Source: JBAZOB01 sp041648895 (GTDB lineage Bacteria; Patescibacteriota; JAHJAL01). From it: 64,000 nt of DNA. Numbering within the stretch: the stretch's first letter is position 1; each line of letters opens with the position of its first letter. The DNA is taken from NCBI GenBank assembly GCA_041648895.1, contig JBAZOB010000002.1, positions 1 to 64,000 on the forward strand, in the 5' to 3' direction. Positions 42,595-53,345 of this stretch are shown one piece after another. The position numbers were made by a program, and so were the translations under genes. The notes under the pieces are model-generated. The model was not told the origin of the DNA, did no database searches, and saw only the letters and a program-made list of their open reading frames with translations.

Positions 42595-44118
42595 ATGACC
42601 ACAAAATTCGACAAAAACACGATTATTTCCCAGTTAAAAAAAGAATTATCCAAAATTGATAATGAACCAGCCATCGAAAAAGTTGGCCGGATTATTCAAA
42701 TTGGTGACGGTATTGCTTTAATTGATGGGCTAAACGACGTGATGTCGCAGGAAATTGTCCAATTTTCCAACGGCGAATTCGGTGTCGCGCTCAATCTTAA
42801 CGAAGACACTGTTGGCGCCATTATTATGGGTGAATATGAAAACATCAAAGAAGGTGATGAAGTTAAAAGCACCGGCCGAATTTTATCAGTACCGGTGGAT
42901 AATAGTCTGATTGGCAGGGTAGTCAATCCTTTAGGACAAGTACTGGATGGCAAAAGCGAAATTAAAACTGATACTTATTATCCAATTGAAAAAATCGCCC
43001 CCGGTGTTATTACCCGGCAAGAAGTTAAAGAGCCGGTGCAAACCGGTATCGTGGCTATTGACGGCATTATTCCGATTGGTCGTGGCCAACGCGAGTTAAT
43101 CATTGGCGATCGCCAAACCGGTAAAACTGCTCTGGCCATTGATACCATCATCAATCAAAAAGGCCAAGATATGATCTGTATCTATGTGGCTATCGGCCAG
43201 AAAAAATCAAAAATCGCTCAAATTATTGATAAATTAAATCAACATGGCGCCATGGATTACACCATTGTTGTTTTGGGTGGCGCTTCCGACTCGGCCGCTT
43301 TGAACTACATCGCTCCCTATACCGGCTGCGCGATTGGTGAATATTTCATGGATCGAGGCAAAGATGTACTCGTAGTCTATGATGACCTATCTAAACATGC
43401 CGTTGCTTACCGTCAAATCTCTCTACTGCTACGTCGTCCGCCCGGTCGTGAAGCCTATCCGGGTGACGTTTTTTATCTGCACTCTCGTTTGTTAGAAAGA
43501 GCTGCCAAATTGGATAAAAATTTTGGCGGTGGTTCACTCACGGCCTTACCAATCATTGAGACCCAAGCCGGCGATATCTCGGCCTATATCCCCACCAACG
43601 TAATCTCCATTACCGACGGTCAAATATTCCTGGAATCAGATCTTTTTTATAAAGGGGTACGGCCAGCTTTAAATATTGGCCTTTCCGTCTCCCGAGTTGG
43701 TTCCGCCGCTCAGATTAAAGCCATGAAAAAAGTAGCCGGCAAACTCAAATTATCTCTAGCCCAATTCCGTGAGTTGGAAGCTTTTGCCCAATTTGGTTCT
43801 GATCTGGATGAGGATACTAAAAAAGCCATTGAACTTGGGCGTCGCATAACCGAAATTCTAAAACAACCCCAATATTCCCCCCTGCCGGTTGGTAAACAAA
43901 TTGCTATCCTCTACGCCGCCAACAACGGTTATCTCGACGATATTGCGGTGTCCAATATTAAACGATTTCAAAATGAGTTCAATGACTACCTCGAAAGTGA
44001 GCCGTCACAAGTAGTGAAAGCTATCATGGAGAAAAAGGAATTAGATGAAAAGATAGAAAATAATCTCAAAGAAGCGATAGAAGCTTTTAAATCCAGTATT
44101 GACTATATTGAAAGTTAA
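42595..44118 (+). CDS. atpA: ATP synthase F1 subunit alpha
   Basis: A 507-aa regulatory nucleotide-binding subunit of the F1 hexamer. Walker A is [12 protein letters not shown] (about residues 171-182). [14 protein letters not shown] with the ATP-synthase signature region [26 protein letters not shown] follows, and the arginine finger lies in [16 protein letters not shown]. Length and order are normal. Confidence 0.98.
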   Translation: MTTKFDKNTIISQLKKELSKIDNEPAIEKVGRIIQIGDGIALIDGLNDVMSQEIVQFSNGEFGVALNLNEDTVGAIIMGEYENIKEGDEVKSTGRILSVPVDNSLIGRVVNPLGQVLDGKSEIKTDTYYPIEKIAPGVITRQEVKEPVQTGIVAIDGIIPIGRGQRELIIGDRQTGKTALAIDTIINQKGQDMICIYVAIGQKKSKIAQIIDKLNQHGAMDYTIVVLGGASDSAALNYIAPYTGCAIGEYFMDRGKDVLVVYDDLSKHAVAYRQISLLLRRPPGREAYPGDVFYLHSRLLERAAKLDKNFGGGSLTALPIIETQAGDISAYIPTNVISITDGQIFLESDLFYKGVRPALNIGLSVSRVGSAAQIKAMKKVAGKLKLSLAQFRELEAFAQFGSDLDEDTKKAIELGRRITEILKQPQYSPLPVGKQIAILYAANNGYLDDIAVSNIKRFQNEFNDYLESEPSQVVKAIMEKKELDEKIENNLKEAIEAFKSSIDYIES

Positions 44119-44127
44119 TTTCCTTCA

Positions 44128-44158
44128 TTGAAAATTAGAAATTAGAAATTGAAAATTC
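44128..44158. repeat. TTAGAAA heptamer array after atpA
   Basis: TTGAAAA, TTAGAAA, TTAGAAA, TTGAAAA in succession between atpA and atpG. A similar AATTAGA word builds the outer arms of hairpin copy B. Confidence 0.65.
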
Positions 44159-44209
44159 ATCAACTAGGGCAACATATCGGTAACGTATTCATAAACATAT
44201 AATTGTCCC

Positions 44210-45130
44210 ATGTCCAACACGCGCGAAATAAAACGTCGAATAAAATCGATCCAAAGTACGCAAAAAATCACCAAAGCCATGGAAATGGTAGCGGCGGCTA
44301 AAATGCGTAAAGCCGTTGATCAAGTTTTAATCTCTCGGCACTATTCCAATATCGCCTGGGAAATTATCCAAAAAATCGCCACTAGTGAGGTGCAGCACAA
44401 GCACCCATTATTGCGAGAAATCAAAAACGTTAAAAAAGTAGCTATCCTAACCATTGCCTCTAATCGAGGTTTATGTGGAGGCTTCAATAGTAATCTTTTC
44501 AAAACTGCTCTTGCCGCCTGTCAAAAACTTTCCGCCAATCAAATCGAATTCGAATTTATCACTTTTGGTAAACAAATCGCCGCCGAAATCAGGAAAAAGA
44601 ATTTAAATATTGTCGCCGATTTTGCCAAACCGGATTTATTGCAAAACATTACCACCGTTTCACCCATCGCGCACATTTTATTGGATGGTTTTATCTCCAA
44701 AAAATATCAGCAAGTTTTGTTGGTCTACACTGACTTCCAATCATCTCTCAAACAAACTCCAGTCGTTAAACAATTATTACCTTTAAAAACTACTGCCGAT
44801 CAAGATCTGGGCGTGGTTGGACCACAATCTACTAAAAAATCATATTCCCAGACCCCCGCCGATACTCATGAAATTATTGAATATAAATTTGAACCATCAC
44901 CCGCCCACGTTCTCGATGAAATCTTGCCGCGTATCCTCGAAATACAAGTTTATCAAGCCGTGTTAGAATCAGATGCTTCCGAACACTCCGCCCGCATGAT
45001 GGCCATGAAAAACGCTCACACTGCCGCCACTGACGTGATTGATTCATTAACTCTAGCCTACAATCAAGCTCGCCAGGCCGCCATCACGCAAGAAATTGCC
45101 GAAATCGTGGCTGGCGCGAACGCGATTTAA
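44210..45130 (+). CDS. atpG: ATP synthase F1 subunit gamma
   Basis: The central rotor shaft, 306 aa. The N-terminal helix NTREIKRRIKSIQSTQKITKAMEMVAA and C-terminal helix SARMMAMKNAHTAATDVIDSLTLAYNQARQAAITQEIAEIV form the coiled coil. The middle Rossmann-like part starts with SNRGLCGGFN. A region near residues 200-225 (DQDLGVVGPQSTKKSYSQTP) is a variable polar insertion. Confidence 0.97.
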   Translation: MSNTREIKRRIKSIQSTQKITKAMEMVAAAKMRKAVDQVLISRHYSNIAWEIIQKIATSEVQHKHPLLREIKNVKKVAILTIASNRGLCGGFNSNLFKTALAACQKLSANQIEFEFITFGKQIAAEIRKKNLNIVADFAKPDLLQNITTVSPIAHILLDGFISKKYQQVLLVYTDFQSSLKQTPVVKQLLPLKTTADQDLGVVGPQSTKKSYSQTPADTHEIIEYKFEPSPAHVLDEILPRILEIQVYQAVLESDASEHSARMMAMKNAHTAATDVIDSLTLAYNQARQAAITQEIAEIVAGANAI

Positions 45131-45152
45131 TTCTTCATTTTTCATTAATTAA

Positions 45153-46541
<1,389 letters not shown>

Positions 46542-46590
46542 TTGTTTAAGTTATATAAAATGAATTATTCATTCCACCTAGTTTATTAAT

Positions 46591-47013
46591 ATGACCAAAA
46601 TTAATTTCCAAATTATTACTCCCGAACGCACCCTCTTTTCCGAGGAGGTAGACGCCGTGACCTTAAAAACCACTGAAGGCGAAATTACTGTTTTACCCGG
46701 GCATATCCCAATTATTACTACCTTAGCACCAGGAGAATTACGCTTTATAAAAGATAATGAAGAAGTACCCATGGTAGTACTGGGCGGTTTTGCTGAAATT
46801 ACCAAGACATCAGTTATTGTCCTGGCTGACGCGGCCGAGAAAGTGGAAGAAATTATCGAAGAACGTGCCTTGGCAGCCAAAAAACAAGCCGAAGAACTCA
46901 AGCAAAAGAAAATTGGCGACCAGACTGAATTTACCGCTCTTTCCGCTCAGATCGAAAGGGAGTTAGCCAGACTTAAGGTAGCGGAGAAATATAAGAAAAG
47001 GAGAAAAATATGA
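46591..47013 (+). CDS. atpC: ATP synthase F1 subunit epsilon
   Basis: A 140-aa protein with the N-terminal beta sandwich (FQIITPERTLFSEEVDAVTLKTTEGEITVLPGHIP) and a C-terminal helical hairpin rich in Ala, Glu and Lys that can inhibit ATP hydrolysis. Last core gene of the operon. Its TGA stop overlaps the ATG of the next gene (ATGA, 47010-47013), so the carbonic-anhydrase-like gene is part of the same transcript and probably translationally coupled. Confidence 0.95.
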   Translation: MTKINFQIITPERTLFSEEVDAVTLKTTEGEITVLPGHIPIITTLAPGELRFIKDNEEVPMVVLGGFAEITKTSVIVLADAAEKVEEIIEERALAAKKQAEELKQKKIGDQTEFTALSAQIERELARLKVAEKYKKRRKI

Positions 47014-47441
47014 AAACCTATCAATTTGAAGACTTTCACGAAGTCGAGGCGGCTGTCGTCTTCTGCGTTGACCCTCGATTTTGGCGCCAAACCATTCAAT
47101 TCGTTGATGAGGAGCTGGGCATAAAAAAATTTGATCCCTACACCTATCCTGGTGGACCCTTATGCTTGGCTCGTCCCGAAAGCATGCAACTTTATCTTGA
47201 TAATATCAAAGCTGCTTCTTTAGAACTTCACCACGCTAAAAAAATCATCTTGATCAGTCACGATAAATGCGGCGGCTACCGTCTGATTGAAGGCGTGGAA
47301 GGTGAAGAAGCCACCTCTCGTCAAAAGACTCATCTCGACAGCATCAAAGCTAAATTTATGGAACAATTTCCCGATATCGCAGTCGAAGCCTATTTGCTTA
47401 AAATTGTCTCGGATAACGAGATTGCTTTCGAAAAAATGTAG
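47010..47441 (+). CDS. Short beta-carbonic-anhydrase-like protein
   Basis: A 143-aa soluble protein with the zinc pattern of beta-class carbonic anhydrase: CVDPR (C-x-D-x-R, about residues 19-23) and HDKCGG (H-x2-C-G-G, about 78-83), in the same order and similar spacing as the enzyme. It is shorter than normal beta enzymes (about 180-220 aa) and lacks part of the N-terminal dimer helices. It overlaps atpC by 4 bp and so ends the ATP synthase operon. CO2/bicarbonate interconversion would be the straightforward function, but a non-catalytic or different zinc hydrolase role is possible. A diverged relative lies at 48149-49099. Confidence 0.75.
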   Translation: MKTYQFEDFHEVEAAVVFCVDPRFWRQTIQFVDEELGIKKFDPYTYPGGPLCLARPESMQLYLDNIKAASLELHHAKKIILISHDKCGGYRLIEGVEGEEATSRQKTHLDSIKAKFMEQFPDIAVEAYLLKIVSDNEIAFEKM

Positions 47442-47473
47442 ATTATCGGTCAAAACTATTGGCTTGTCAGCCT

Positions 47474-47503
47474 TTCATCCCCGCCAGCCAGCGGGGATAT
47501 TAT
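47474..47503. repeat. Dispersed palindromic repeat, minimal copy
   Basis: TTCATCCCCGCCAGCCAGCGGGGATATTA, a minimal member of the ATCCCCGC/GCGGGGAT family. It lies 32 bp after the stop of the carbonic-anhydrase-like gene and may serve as its 3' hairpin. Confidence 0.65.
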
Positions 47504-47584
47504 ATTTGACAATAACGGATATTCGATATTATTGTATTAGATAAACATGGTTAACATTATGAAAACACCTATAAACTGAATATT

Positions 47585-48091
47585 ATGAAATTATCTCGCC
47601 ACTTTGATTCTTCACCCGCCAATATCCATCATTGGAAAGAACTGATCAAAATCAATCACCAGGAAAAAAAGCATCCAGAAAATGAAACGGAGCATGAGCC
47701 ATTTGATCTTGATTATCATGAATATCGATTCGTCAAACCGGAAAGCCGACGTTCAAACTGTCCTGATTTAAAAAAATCCGCCAAAGAAGAAATGCTATCA
47801 ATTACCAAACAATATTTTCAAAAGATTGTTTGCAAAAATATTATTAATGGTTTCAAACGAAATCGTCCCTGTGCCCCAAATCATCTAAAATTATTTCTGC
47901 GTTCGCCCGAAGATAAAAAATATTTCAAAAAAATATTGATGGAAGAATTTATATCAGCCATCAAAAAAGGCCATGATATCTCCCATTTCCACACCGTCTT
48001 TATTGCTCTCTCCAGTGACGATTCGGTGTTTAAACTACTGAAGAAAATCATCGACACCAAGAACAAATTCGAGGACAAACAGAATCCATAA
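47585..48091 (+). CDS. Hypothetical basic protein
   Basis: A 168-aa soluble protein rich in Lys, His and Phe. The first 60 residues are polar with several His (ANIHHWKELIKINHQEKKHPENETEHE); the rest is helical (KEEMLSITKQYFQKIVCKNIINGF, KKILMEEFISAIKKGHDISHFHTVFIAL). No signal peptide, membrane segment or known motif. It lies between the two carbonic-anhydrase-like genes on the same strand, which may indicate a shared module. The region is more AT-rich than the ATP synthase genes. Confidence 0.6.
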   Translation: MKLSRHFDSSPANIHHWKELIKINHQEKKHPENETEHEPFDLDYHEYRFVKPESRRSNCPDLKKSAKEEMLSITKQYFQKIVCKNIINGFKRNRPCAPNHLKLFLRSPEDKKYFKKILMEEFISAIKKGHDISHFHTVFIALSSDDSVFKLLKKIIDTKNKFEDKQNP

Positions 48092-48148
48092 TCATTATCA
48101 TACTAATCAGATTTAGCGTTATTTTTTTATTTATTAACATATTAGACT

Positions 48149-49099
48149 ATGTCATTATCATTGCTTGAACAAAAAGAATTAGCTCCAGAAAATGGTTTGG
48201 ACAATTTATCTAAAGAAAATTTTTATTTTGAAAAAAATACTAAACCCGTTGACATTGCCCTAATCAGTTTTCTAGACCACAATCACCAAATGAATCCCGA
48301 GGAAGTATTGCGCAACGTCAGAATTAACTGCAAAAACATCAAAAATCTATCCCCATCAGATAACCGTAAAATTGATGGCTACTTTTTACCTAGTGACCCA
48401 ACATTATATCAATCAACAAATCATGAATTCGTCGATTTTATAACTCAAAGCATCGCCGATGCATCGATTGACGCCCATCAAGCCGAAAATTTTATTTTCT
48501 ATGATCAAGAAGGGTGCAAAGTACGAGAATACTTTTATCAAGAATTAGAAAAGAAAATTGATCGAAAAAATAAATTTAGAAAAAGCACGGCCATATATCA
48601 TTTCGCCAGAGTAGGTAATAATTTATCTGTTGACGCGAAGGTTTCTCAACCCGATGGTATTATTTTTGTCTGCATTGACCCCAACTTAATTGAACAATCA
48701 TTGACCAAAATTGTTAAAAGTTATGGTTTTAAAAAATATCAAGTAGTTGGCTTGCCTGGTAGCGCTTATAGTATGGTCAGGCCCGAAACTAAGGAAATTT
48801 TAACAGATTATATAAAAAATTATCCTTTGGCCAGAGCCGTTTTTTGTTCACATGGGCCCTCTCCCGACCAGAAACAAGATGAGCCATGCTATAACTGTGG
48901 CGGTTATCAGCTCTTTGAACATATAACTGGTATTGAAGCCTATCAACAAGCCAAGCGAGATTTGCAACAAGTCAAAAGCGAATTAAAGAAAAACAATATA
49001 ACTAAAGTGGACACCGTCATCAACATGGCGCAATATATGGGCCAAGGTAGCGCGGCAGATTCAAAACTCTATAAGGCAACGTTCGAAATTGTGGCTTAA
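48149..49099 (+). CDS. Diverged carbonic-anhydrase-like protein with N-terminal extension
   Basis: A 316-aa protein. The first 165 residues are of unknown fold. The C-terminal part resembles the 47010-47441 product: FVCIDPNLIEQSL aligns with FCVDPRFWRQTI, LPGSAYSMVRPET with YPGGPLCLARPES, and CGGYQLFEHITGIEAYQQAK with CGGYRLIEGVEGEEATSRQK. The zinc set is altered: the Arg of C-x-D-x-R is Asn, and the His-to-Cys spacing is enlarged by an insertion (HGPSPDQKQDEPCYNC) that adds another Cys. It is probably not a classical carbonic anhydrase and may be a regulatory or specialised paralogue. Confidence 0.65.
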   Translation: MSLSLLEQKELAPENGLDNLSKENFYFEKNTKPVDIALISFLDHNHQMNPEEVLRNVRINCKNIKNLSPSDNRKIDGYFLPSDPTLYQSTNHEFVDFITQSIADASIDAHQAENFIFYDQEGCKVREYFYQELEKKIDRKNKFRKSTAIYHFARVGNNLSVDAKVSQPDGIIFVCIDPNLIEQSLTKIVKSYGFKKYQVVGLPGSAYSMVRPETKEILTDYIKNYPLARAVFCSHGPSPDQKQDEPCYNCGGYQLFEHITGIEAYQQAKRDLQQVKSELKKNNITKVDTVINMAQYMGQGSAADSKLYKATFEIVA

Positions 49100-49112
49100 G
49101 CCCAAAATCTTG

Positions 49113-49565
49113 TCAATCAGTGAAATCCCAGTGTAAAACTTTGACAATTTTCCGTCGGCCGCCATAGTCCCAGCCATGACGCACCACTTTTTTCAATTTC
49201 CAATTATTACTAATCGCTTTCTTGTCGCCGACATAGAATCCAATATGTGGATGCTTGTATCCAATTTGTTTACGTTCCCAAACCAAGACATCGCCTGCCT
49301 GGATATCCACCAAATCAACCTCATGCCAGCCATATTTAAGCATAGCCTCAATGGCCGCCTTCACGGTGGCTTTTTGTTCATCAATCAAATTATGCAATTT
49401 CAACACCCCCGTCACAAAGACCGCGCAGCTTAATTCGCCCCTATTTAAAATCTCTTTCTCTTGCTGATTATCATTCACCCATAACTCGCGGAACATCTCT
49501 GACCCGACCGCGTTGTTGATCATGGATAAATAATTTTTTTTCTTATTTATATTTAAATTGTTCAT
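49113..49565 (-). CDS. NlpC/P60-like cysteine peptidase-fold protein
   Basis: A 150-aa protein with the sequence order of NlpC/P60 or CHAP-type papain-fold enzymes: a nucleophile Cys in ELSCAVFVTGVL (about residue 47), DIQAGDVLVWE leading into the beta barrel, and a His in HPHIGFYVGDKKAISN (about residue 106). It has no signal peptide, so it is cytoplasmic unless delivered otherwise; a lysin or an amidase-type housekeeping function are both possible. It is transcribed against its neighbours. Confidence 0.65.
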   Translation of the reverse strand: MNNLNINKKKNYLSMINNAVGSEMFRELWVNDNQQEKEILNRGELSCAVFVTGVLKLHNLIDEQKATVKAAIEAMLKYGWHEVDLVDIQAGDVLVWERKQIGYKHPHIGFYVGDKKAISNNWKLKKVVRHGWDYGGRRKIVKVLHWDFTD

Positions 49566-49579
49566 AATCTAAATCTTAT

Positions 49580-49614
49580 CATTTCTCATTCCTAATTTCT
49601 AATTCCTGATTTTA
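49580..49614. repeat. Heptamer spacer before the ABC exporter
   Basis: CATTTCT, CATTCCT, AATTTCT, AATTCCT, GATTTTA: five consecutive 7-bp words that drift in sequence. The pattern ATTTCTAATTCCTGATTTTA recurs at 53973-53995. Confidence 0.6.
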
Positions 49615-49694
49615 TTTATCAATAAATTGCATCCGCGACAAAAATTAACTAAAATAAATTATGTAACGTTTTCCATCCGTGAAGAAAGAAAAAC

Positions 49695-50621
49695 ATGATG
49701 ATTAAAATAAAAAATTTAAGCAAAAACTACGGTATTACCAAAGCCTTGGACGGTATTAGTTTTGAAGTCAATCAAGGTGAAATAGTTGGTTTACTTGGTC
49801 CAAATGGTGCCGGGAAAACCACCGCCATGCGTATTATCACCGGATTCTTGCCACCTACTAGTGGTCAAGTAGAAATTGATAATATCAATGTTGTTGAGCA
49901 TCCCGAGAAAGTGCAAAGCCAAATCGGCTATTTACCCGAAACCGCCGCTCTCTATCATGATTTGTCCGTGCGTGAACATCTGGAATACGCCGCCGCCATT
50001 CATGGTCTGGTGGGTGACGAGCAAAAGCAAGCCATCAAAAATATCGCCCAGGCCTGCGGCATTGCTGATAAACTATATTTTGACGTCTCCGAATTATCCA
50101 AAGGTTACAAACAACGGGTCGCTTTAGCCCAGGCTCTCATCCATAATCCTAAAATTCTTATTCTCGATGAACCATCCACTGGACTCGATCCTAACCAAAT
50201 AATTGAAATACGCGATCTGATCAAAAAACTTAGCGAAGAAAAAACCATCATCCTCTCCACTCACATCATGCAGGAAGTGGAAGCCCTTTGCAGCCGAGTG
50301 GTATTAATAAACAAAGGGAAAATCGTTGCCGACGGCTCGGTCGCCGAATTAAAACATGGCCAAAACGCCGTTCATCAAATCAACGTGACTATCAAAGGCA
50401 ATCAAGAAGAAATCTGGCATCATCTCAAAAATATCGCCGGCATCACCAGCGCGCAACAAATCAAGCACCCCGACAAAGGTGTCGGTGTCTACACCATTAA
50501 CGCCGATCAAGATATCCGCTCCGACATCAATAAAACCATGATCAAGGCCGGCTATGACATCCTCGAAATCGCCGCCAAAGAAAATACCATGGAAGATGTT
50601 TTTCATGAATTAACCAAATAG
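49695..50621 (+). CDS. ABC exporter ATP-binding protein (GldA/CcmA type)
   Basis: A 308-aa ATPase. Walker A is LLGPNGAGKTTAMRI (about residues 34-48), the Q-loop lies in SQIGYLPETAALY, the signature ELSKGYKQRV replaces LSGGQ with LSKGY as in Gld-type and ABC-2 ATPases, and Walker B is ILILDEPSTGLDPNQ with switch His in ILSTHIMQEVE. A C-terminal DUF4162-like regulatory region follows. The first gene of three (ATPase, permease, GldG-like auxiliary subunit) that together resemble the GldAFG transporter. Confidence 0.93.
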   Translation: MMIKIKNLSKNYGITKALDGISFEVNQGEIVGLLGPNGAGKTTAMRIITGFLPPTSGQVEIDNINVVEHPEKVQSQIGYLPETAALYHDLSVREHLEYAAAIHGLVGDEQKQAIKNIAQACGIADKLYFDVSELSKGYKQRVALAQALIHNPKILILDEPSTGLDPNQIIEIRDLIKKLSEEKTIILSTHIMQEVEALCSRVVLINKGKIVADGSVAELKHGQNAVHQINVTIKGNQEEIWHHLKNIAGITSAQQIKHPDKGVGVYTINADQDIRSDINKTMIKAGYDILEIAAKENTMEDVFHELTK

Positions 50622-50629
50622 AAGATTAT

Positions 50630-50719
50630 GTGAGCAGTGAACAGTGAACAGTGAACAGTAAAAAACTGAATTACTTGTTATTTACTCACTGCTCACTGCT
50701 CACTGTTCACTTCTAACTT
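50630..50719. repeat. Inverted heptamer hairpin between ATPase and permease genes
   Basis: The left arm is GTGAGCA, GTGAACA, GTGAACA, GTGAACA, GTAAAAA; after a 20-nt centre, the right arm is the near-complement (ACTCACTGCTCACTGCTCACTGTTCAC). The GC content is unlike other spacers but the period is again seven. Confidence 0.85.
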
Positions 50720-50730
50720 ATCATTATCAT

Positions 50731-51453
50731 ATGCCATCCAAATTAACTCAACTAAAAGCCATTATCCAAAAAGAGCTGCGAGTTTATTTCAACTCACCCA
50801 TTGCCTATATCTTTTTAGTCGCCTTTTTGGGTTTTACTTTCTGGTTGTTTTTCCGTAATTTCTTCTTGGTTGGTCAGGCCGATGTGCAATACATGTTCGA
50901 TGTTTTACCTTGGATCTACTTATTGCTTATCCCCGCCATGACCATGCGCCTCTGGGCGGAAGAAAAACGCGGTGGCACAATTGAAAATCTCTTAACTTCT
51001 TCCGCTCCCTTGTCCATCTCCGTTTTGGCCAAATTTATTGCCAGTTTAATTTTCTTGCTAATTACCCTGGCAGCCACTTTACCCCTGCCGCTTATTGTTT
51101 CTTCTTTAGGCCCGCTGGATTGGGGGGCCACCTTGGCTGCTTATCTGGGAGCGATTTTACTCGGCAGTAGCTATATAGCTCTGGGATTATTATTGAGCTC
51201 GATTACCAATAACCAAATCGTCGCCTACATTATCTCCTCTCTGGCTTGTTTCGCTTTATTTATCATTGCCCAACCGCTCGTGACTATTTCTTTGCCGGCC
51301 TTCATTATTCCAGTCGTCGACTTTATTAGTTTCGGCTCCCACTATGATTCCATTGTCCGCGGCGTTGTCGACACCCGAGATTTAATATATTACCTTTCTT
51401 TTATTGGGTTAATGTTATATTTAAATGCTTATGTTTTATTCGCAAAAAAATAA
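50731..51453 (+). CDS. ABC-2 type permease (GldF-like)
   Basis: A 240-aa integral membrane protein with about six helices: FNSPIAYIFLVAFLGFTFWLFFRNF (about 20-45), a central MLPWIYLLLIPAMTMRLWAEEKRGGTIE segment typical of GldF/ABC-2 permeases, then helices near 100, 130, 165 and 215. WAEEKRGGTIENLLTSS is the conserved cytoplasmic loop motif. It works with the preceding ATPase and the following GldG-like subunit. Confidence 0.9.
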   Translation: MPSKLTQLKAIIQKELRVYFNSPIAYIFLVAFLGFTFWLFFRNFFLVGQADVQYMFDVLPWIYLLLIPAMTMRLWAEEKRGGTIENLLTSSAPLSISVLAKFIASLIFLLITLAATLPLPLIVSSLGPLDWGATLAAYLGAILLGSSYIALGLLLSSITNNQIVAYIISSLACFALFIIAQPLVTISLPAFIIPVVDFISFGSHYDSIVRGVVDTRDLIYYLSFIGLMLYLNAYVLFAKK

Positions 51454-51457
51454 AAAT

Positions 51458-51623
51458 TAATGAGTTGTGCTAATTAGTCGTTCCCCTGTCATCCCCGACC
51501 GGAAGCGGAGCGTTCCGGTTATCGGGGATCTCATCAATAAGGCGTTTAACAAAACTTAATGATGAGATCCCCGCTCAAGGCGGGGATGACATGAGAGAGA
51601 TGGTTAATTCACGCCACTCATTA
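51458..51623. repeat. Dispersed repeat with terminal inverted repeats, copy 2
   Basis: Internal 140 bp nearly identical to 17794-17936 (only a few substitutions). Left end AATGAGTTGTGCTAATTAG; right end TTAATTCACGCCACTCATT, whose CACGCCACTC part equals the arm of hairpin copy A, not its own left end. It separates permease and GldG-like genes, so it is transcribed within that operon. Confidence 0.9.
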
Positions 51624-51653
51624 ATTCTTAATTTCTAATTCCTAATTAAATTA

Positions 51654-53312
51654 ATGTTTCACTCGTCCAAAATATTTTTATTCACCGCTTTATTTGTAAT
51701 TCTAAACATACTATCCAGTATGCTTTTCACCCGGTTCGATTTTACCGCCGGGCAAATATATACTTTGTCAAATTCCACTCGGCAAATAGTTGATAATTTA
51801 CCCGAAGGGATAGAAATCAAGGCCTTTGTGTCCAATAATTTGCCGGCCCAATATGTTACCTCCAAAAATCAACTATTGGATAAATTGGATGAATATCGCA
51901 ATATTTCCGGTAAATTATCGGTCAATATCTATGATCCGGTTAATGATACCGCGGCCGCCAGCCTGGCTGAAGCTCTGGGCATTCCTTCGCTTGATCTGCA
52001 AGCGGTGGAAAAAGATCAATATCAAGTCGTTAAAGCCTATTTTGGTTTAGCCGTTTTAAAACATAAATCTGATGCGTCGAACCCTAGTGATAACAGTAAT
52101 TCCGGGCCCTTGGCCGACTATGAAAAGCAAGAAGTTCTGCCGGTTATCCAAAGCTTGAACTCTTTAGAATATGACTTAGGCTCAATGCTTCTGAAAGTTG
52201 GCTCAAATGAGCAAATGACCATCGGTTTTCTGACCGGTCACGGCGAACATGGTTTTGCATCAGCCAACTCCTATTTTACCGGCGCCAATGTCAATCCTCG
52301 TGATGACTACACCATCTGGCAGACTTTGAGTCGCAATTATCATGTTATTCAGATTGATCTGTCAGCCGCTCCCGCTGTGGAAAACAGTGATAACCAAGAT
52401 CCATTAGCCAGCGTTGATACGTTGGTAATTGCCGGTCCGACTCAAGCTTTTAGTGAAGAAGATATCAATCAAATCCATAATTTTGTGCAAAACGGTGGTC
52501 AGGCCATTTTACTCATTGACAGTATGAATGTCGATTTACAGTATTCATTGTCCGCCTCGACTTTACCGGAAAATTACCAGCAATTATTGGCCCCCTGGGG
52601 AGTGAGAGTCGATAATAAATTAGTCGCCGATGCCAACAATGACATGGCCAGTTTTAACCAAGGTTATGTTACCTATTCTTTGCCTTATCCATATTTTGCG
52701 AAAGTTACCGATTTGAGTGAAGATAATGTCATTACTCGTGATTTGGAATCAATCACCTTGCCCTGGACTAGCCCACTCGATATTACTGACATTGAAGGGG
52801 TTAGTATCGAAAAAATAGCCTATTCTTCGCCTCATTACAATTTAGTTACCGAAAATACCGTCGCCGCGCCAGCTGACACTACAAATCTGGCTGACGAAAC
52901 CGATACTAGTGTCGCCGCCAACCCCGCCACTCAAACCGAACCAATTGATCTAAATCCCCAACAAGATTTTAATATTTCCAGTCAAGCCAAAGATCCGGTC
53001 ACTCTGGCCGTTATCGCCAAAAAAAATAACGAAGGGCAAGTTTTAATTATGGGTGATTCTGATTTTTTAAGTCAAAATTTTCCCGGCAATGAAATATTTT
53101 TTCAAAATGCCGTTGATACTTTTACTCTCGGTGACACCCTGATCCAAATCCGTTCCAAAAATATCACTGATCGCCCCCTCCGGCCTTTAACTGAAACAAA
53201 AAAAGACACCATTCGCTGGGGCCTGATCATTGGCATACCGCTCTTATTTGTCCTCTATGGCATTTTCCGCCGCTGGCAACGTGTTAATTTAAAAAATGCC
53301 AGCCAGATTTAA
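51654..53312 (+). CDS. GldG-like ABC transporter auxiliary protein
   Basis: A 552-aa protein with an N-terminal membrane helix (IFLFTALFVILNILSSMLF, residues 6-24), a long extracytoplasmic part and a C-terminal helix (WGLIIGIPLLFVLYGIFRRW, about 524-543). The motif FDFTAGQIYTLSNSTRQIVDNLPEGIEIKAFVS and VLPVIQSLNSLEYDLGSMLLKV, followed by IGFLTGHGEHGF, are the ABC_transp_aux (GldG/IftA) signature. Between about 405 and 450 there is an Ala/Thr/Asp-rich low-complexity insert. In gliding Bacteroidetes these proteins accompany motility; elsewhere they form general exporters. Substrate unknown. Confidence 0.9.
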   Translation: MFHSSKIFLFTALFVILNILSSMLFTRFDFTAGQIYTLSNSTRQIVDNLPEGIEIKAFVSNNLPAQYVTSKNQLLDKLDEYRNISGKLSVNIYDPVNDTAAASLAEALGIPSLDLQAVEKDQYQVVKAYFGLAVLKHKSDASNPSDNSNSGPLADYEKQEVLPVIQSLNSLEYDLGSMLLKVGSNEQMTIGFLTGHGEHGFASANSYFTGANVNPRDDYTIWQTLSRNYHVIQIDLSAAPAVENSDNQDPLASVDTLVIAGPTQAFSEEDINQIHNFVQNGGQAILLIDSMNVDLQYSLSASTLPENYQQLLAPWGVRVDNKLVADANNDMASFNQGYVTYSLPYPYFAKVTDLSEDNVITRDLESITLPWTSPLDITDIEGVSIEKIAYSSPHYNLVTENTVAAPADTTNLADETDTSVAANPATQTEPIDLNPQQDFNISSQAKDPVTLAVIAKKNNEGQVLIMGDSDFLSQNFPGNEIFFQNAVDTFTLGDTLIQIRSKNITDRPLRPLTETKKDTIRWGLIIGIPLLFVLYGIFRRWQRVNLKNASQI

Positions 53313-53345
53313 TGAATAATTATTCATTATTAATTATTCATTTAT
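53311..53345. repeat. Short palindromic heptamer spacer
   Basis: AATGAATAATTATTCATT palindrome continuing as ATTATTC, ATTATTA, ATTATTC words, between the convergent GldG-like and PAP2 genes. It can form a hairpin but has no T-run. Confidence 0.6.
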
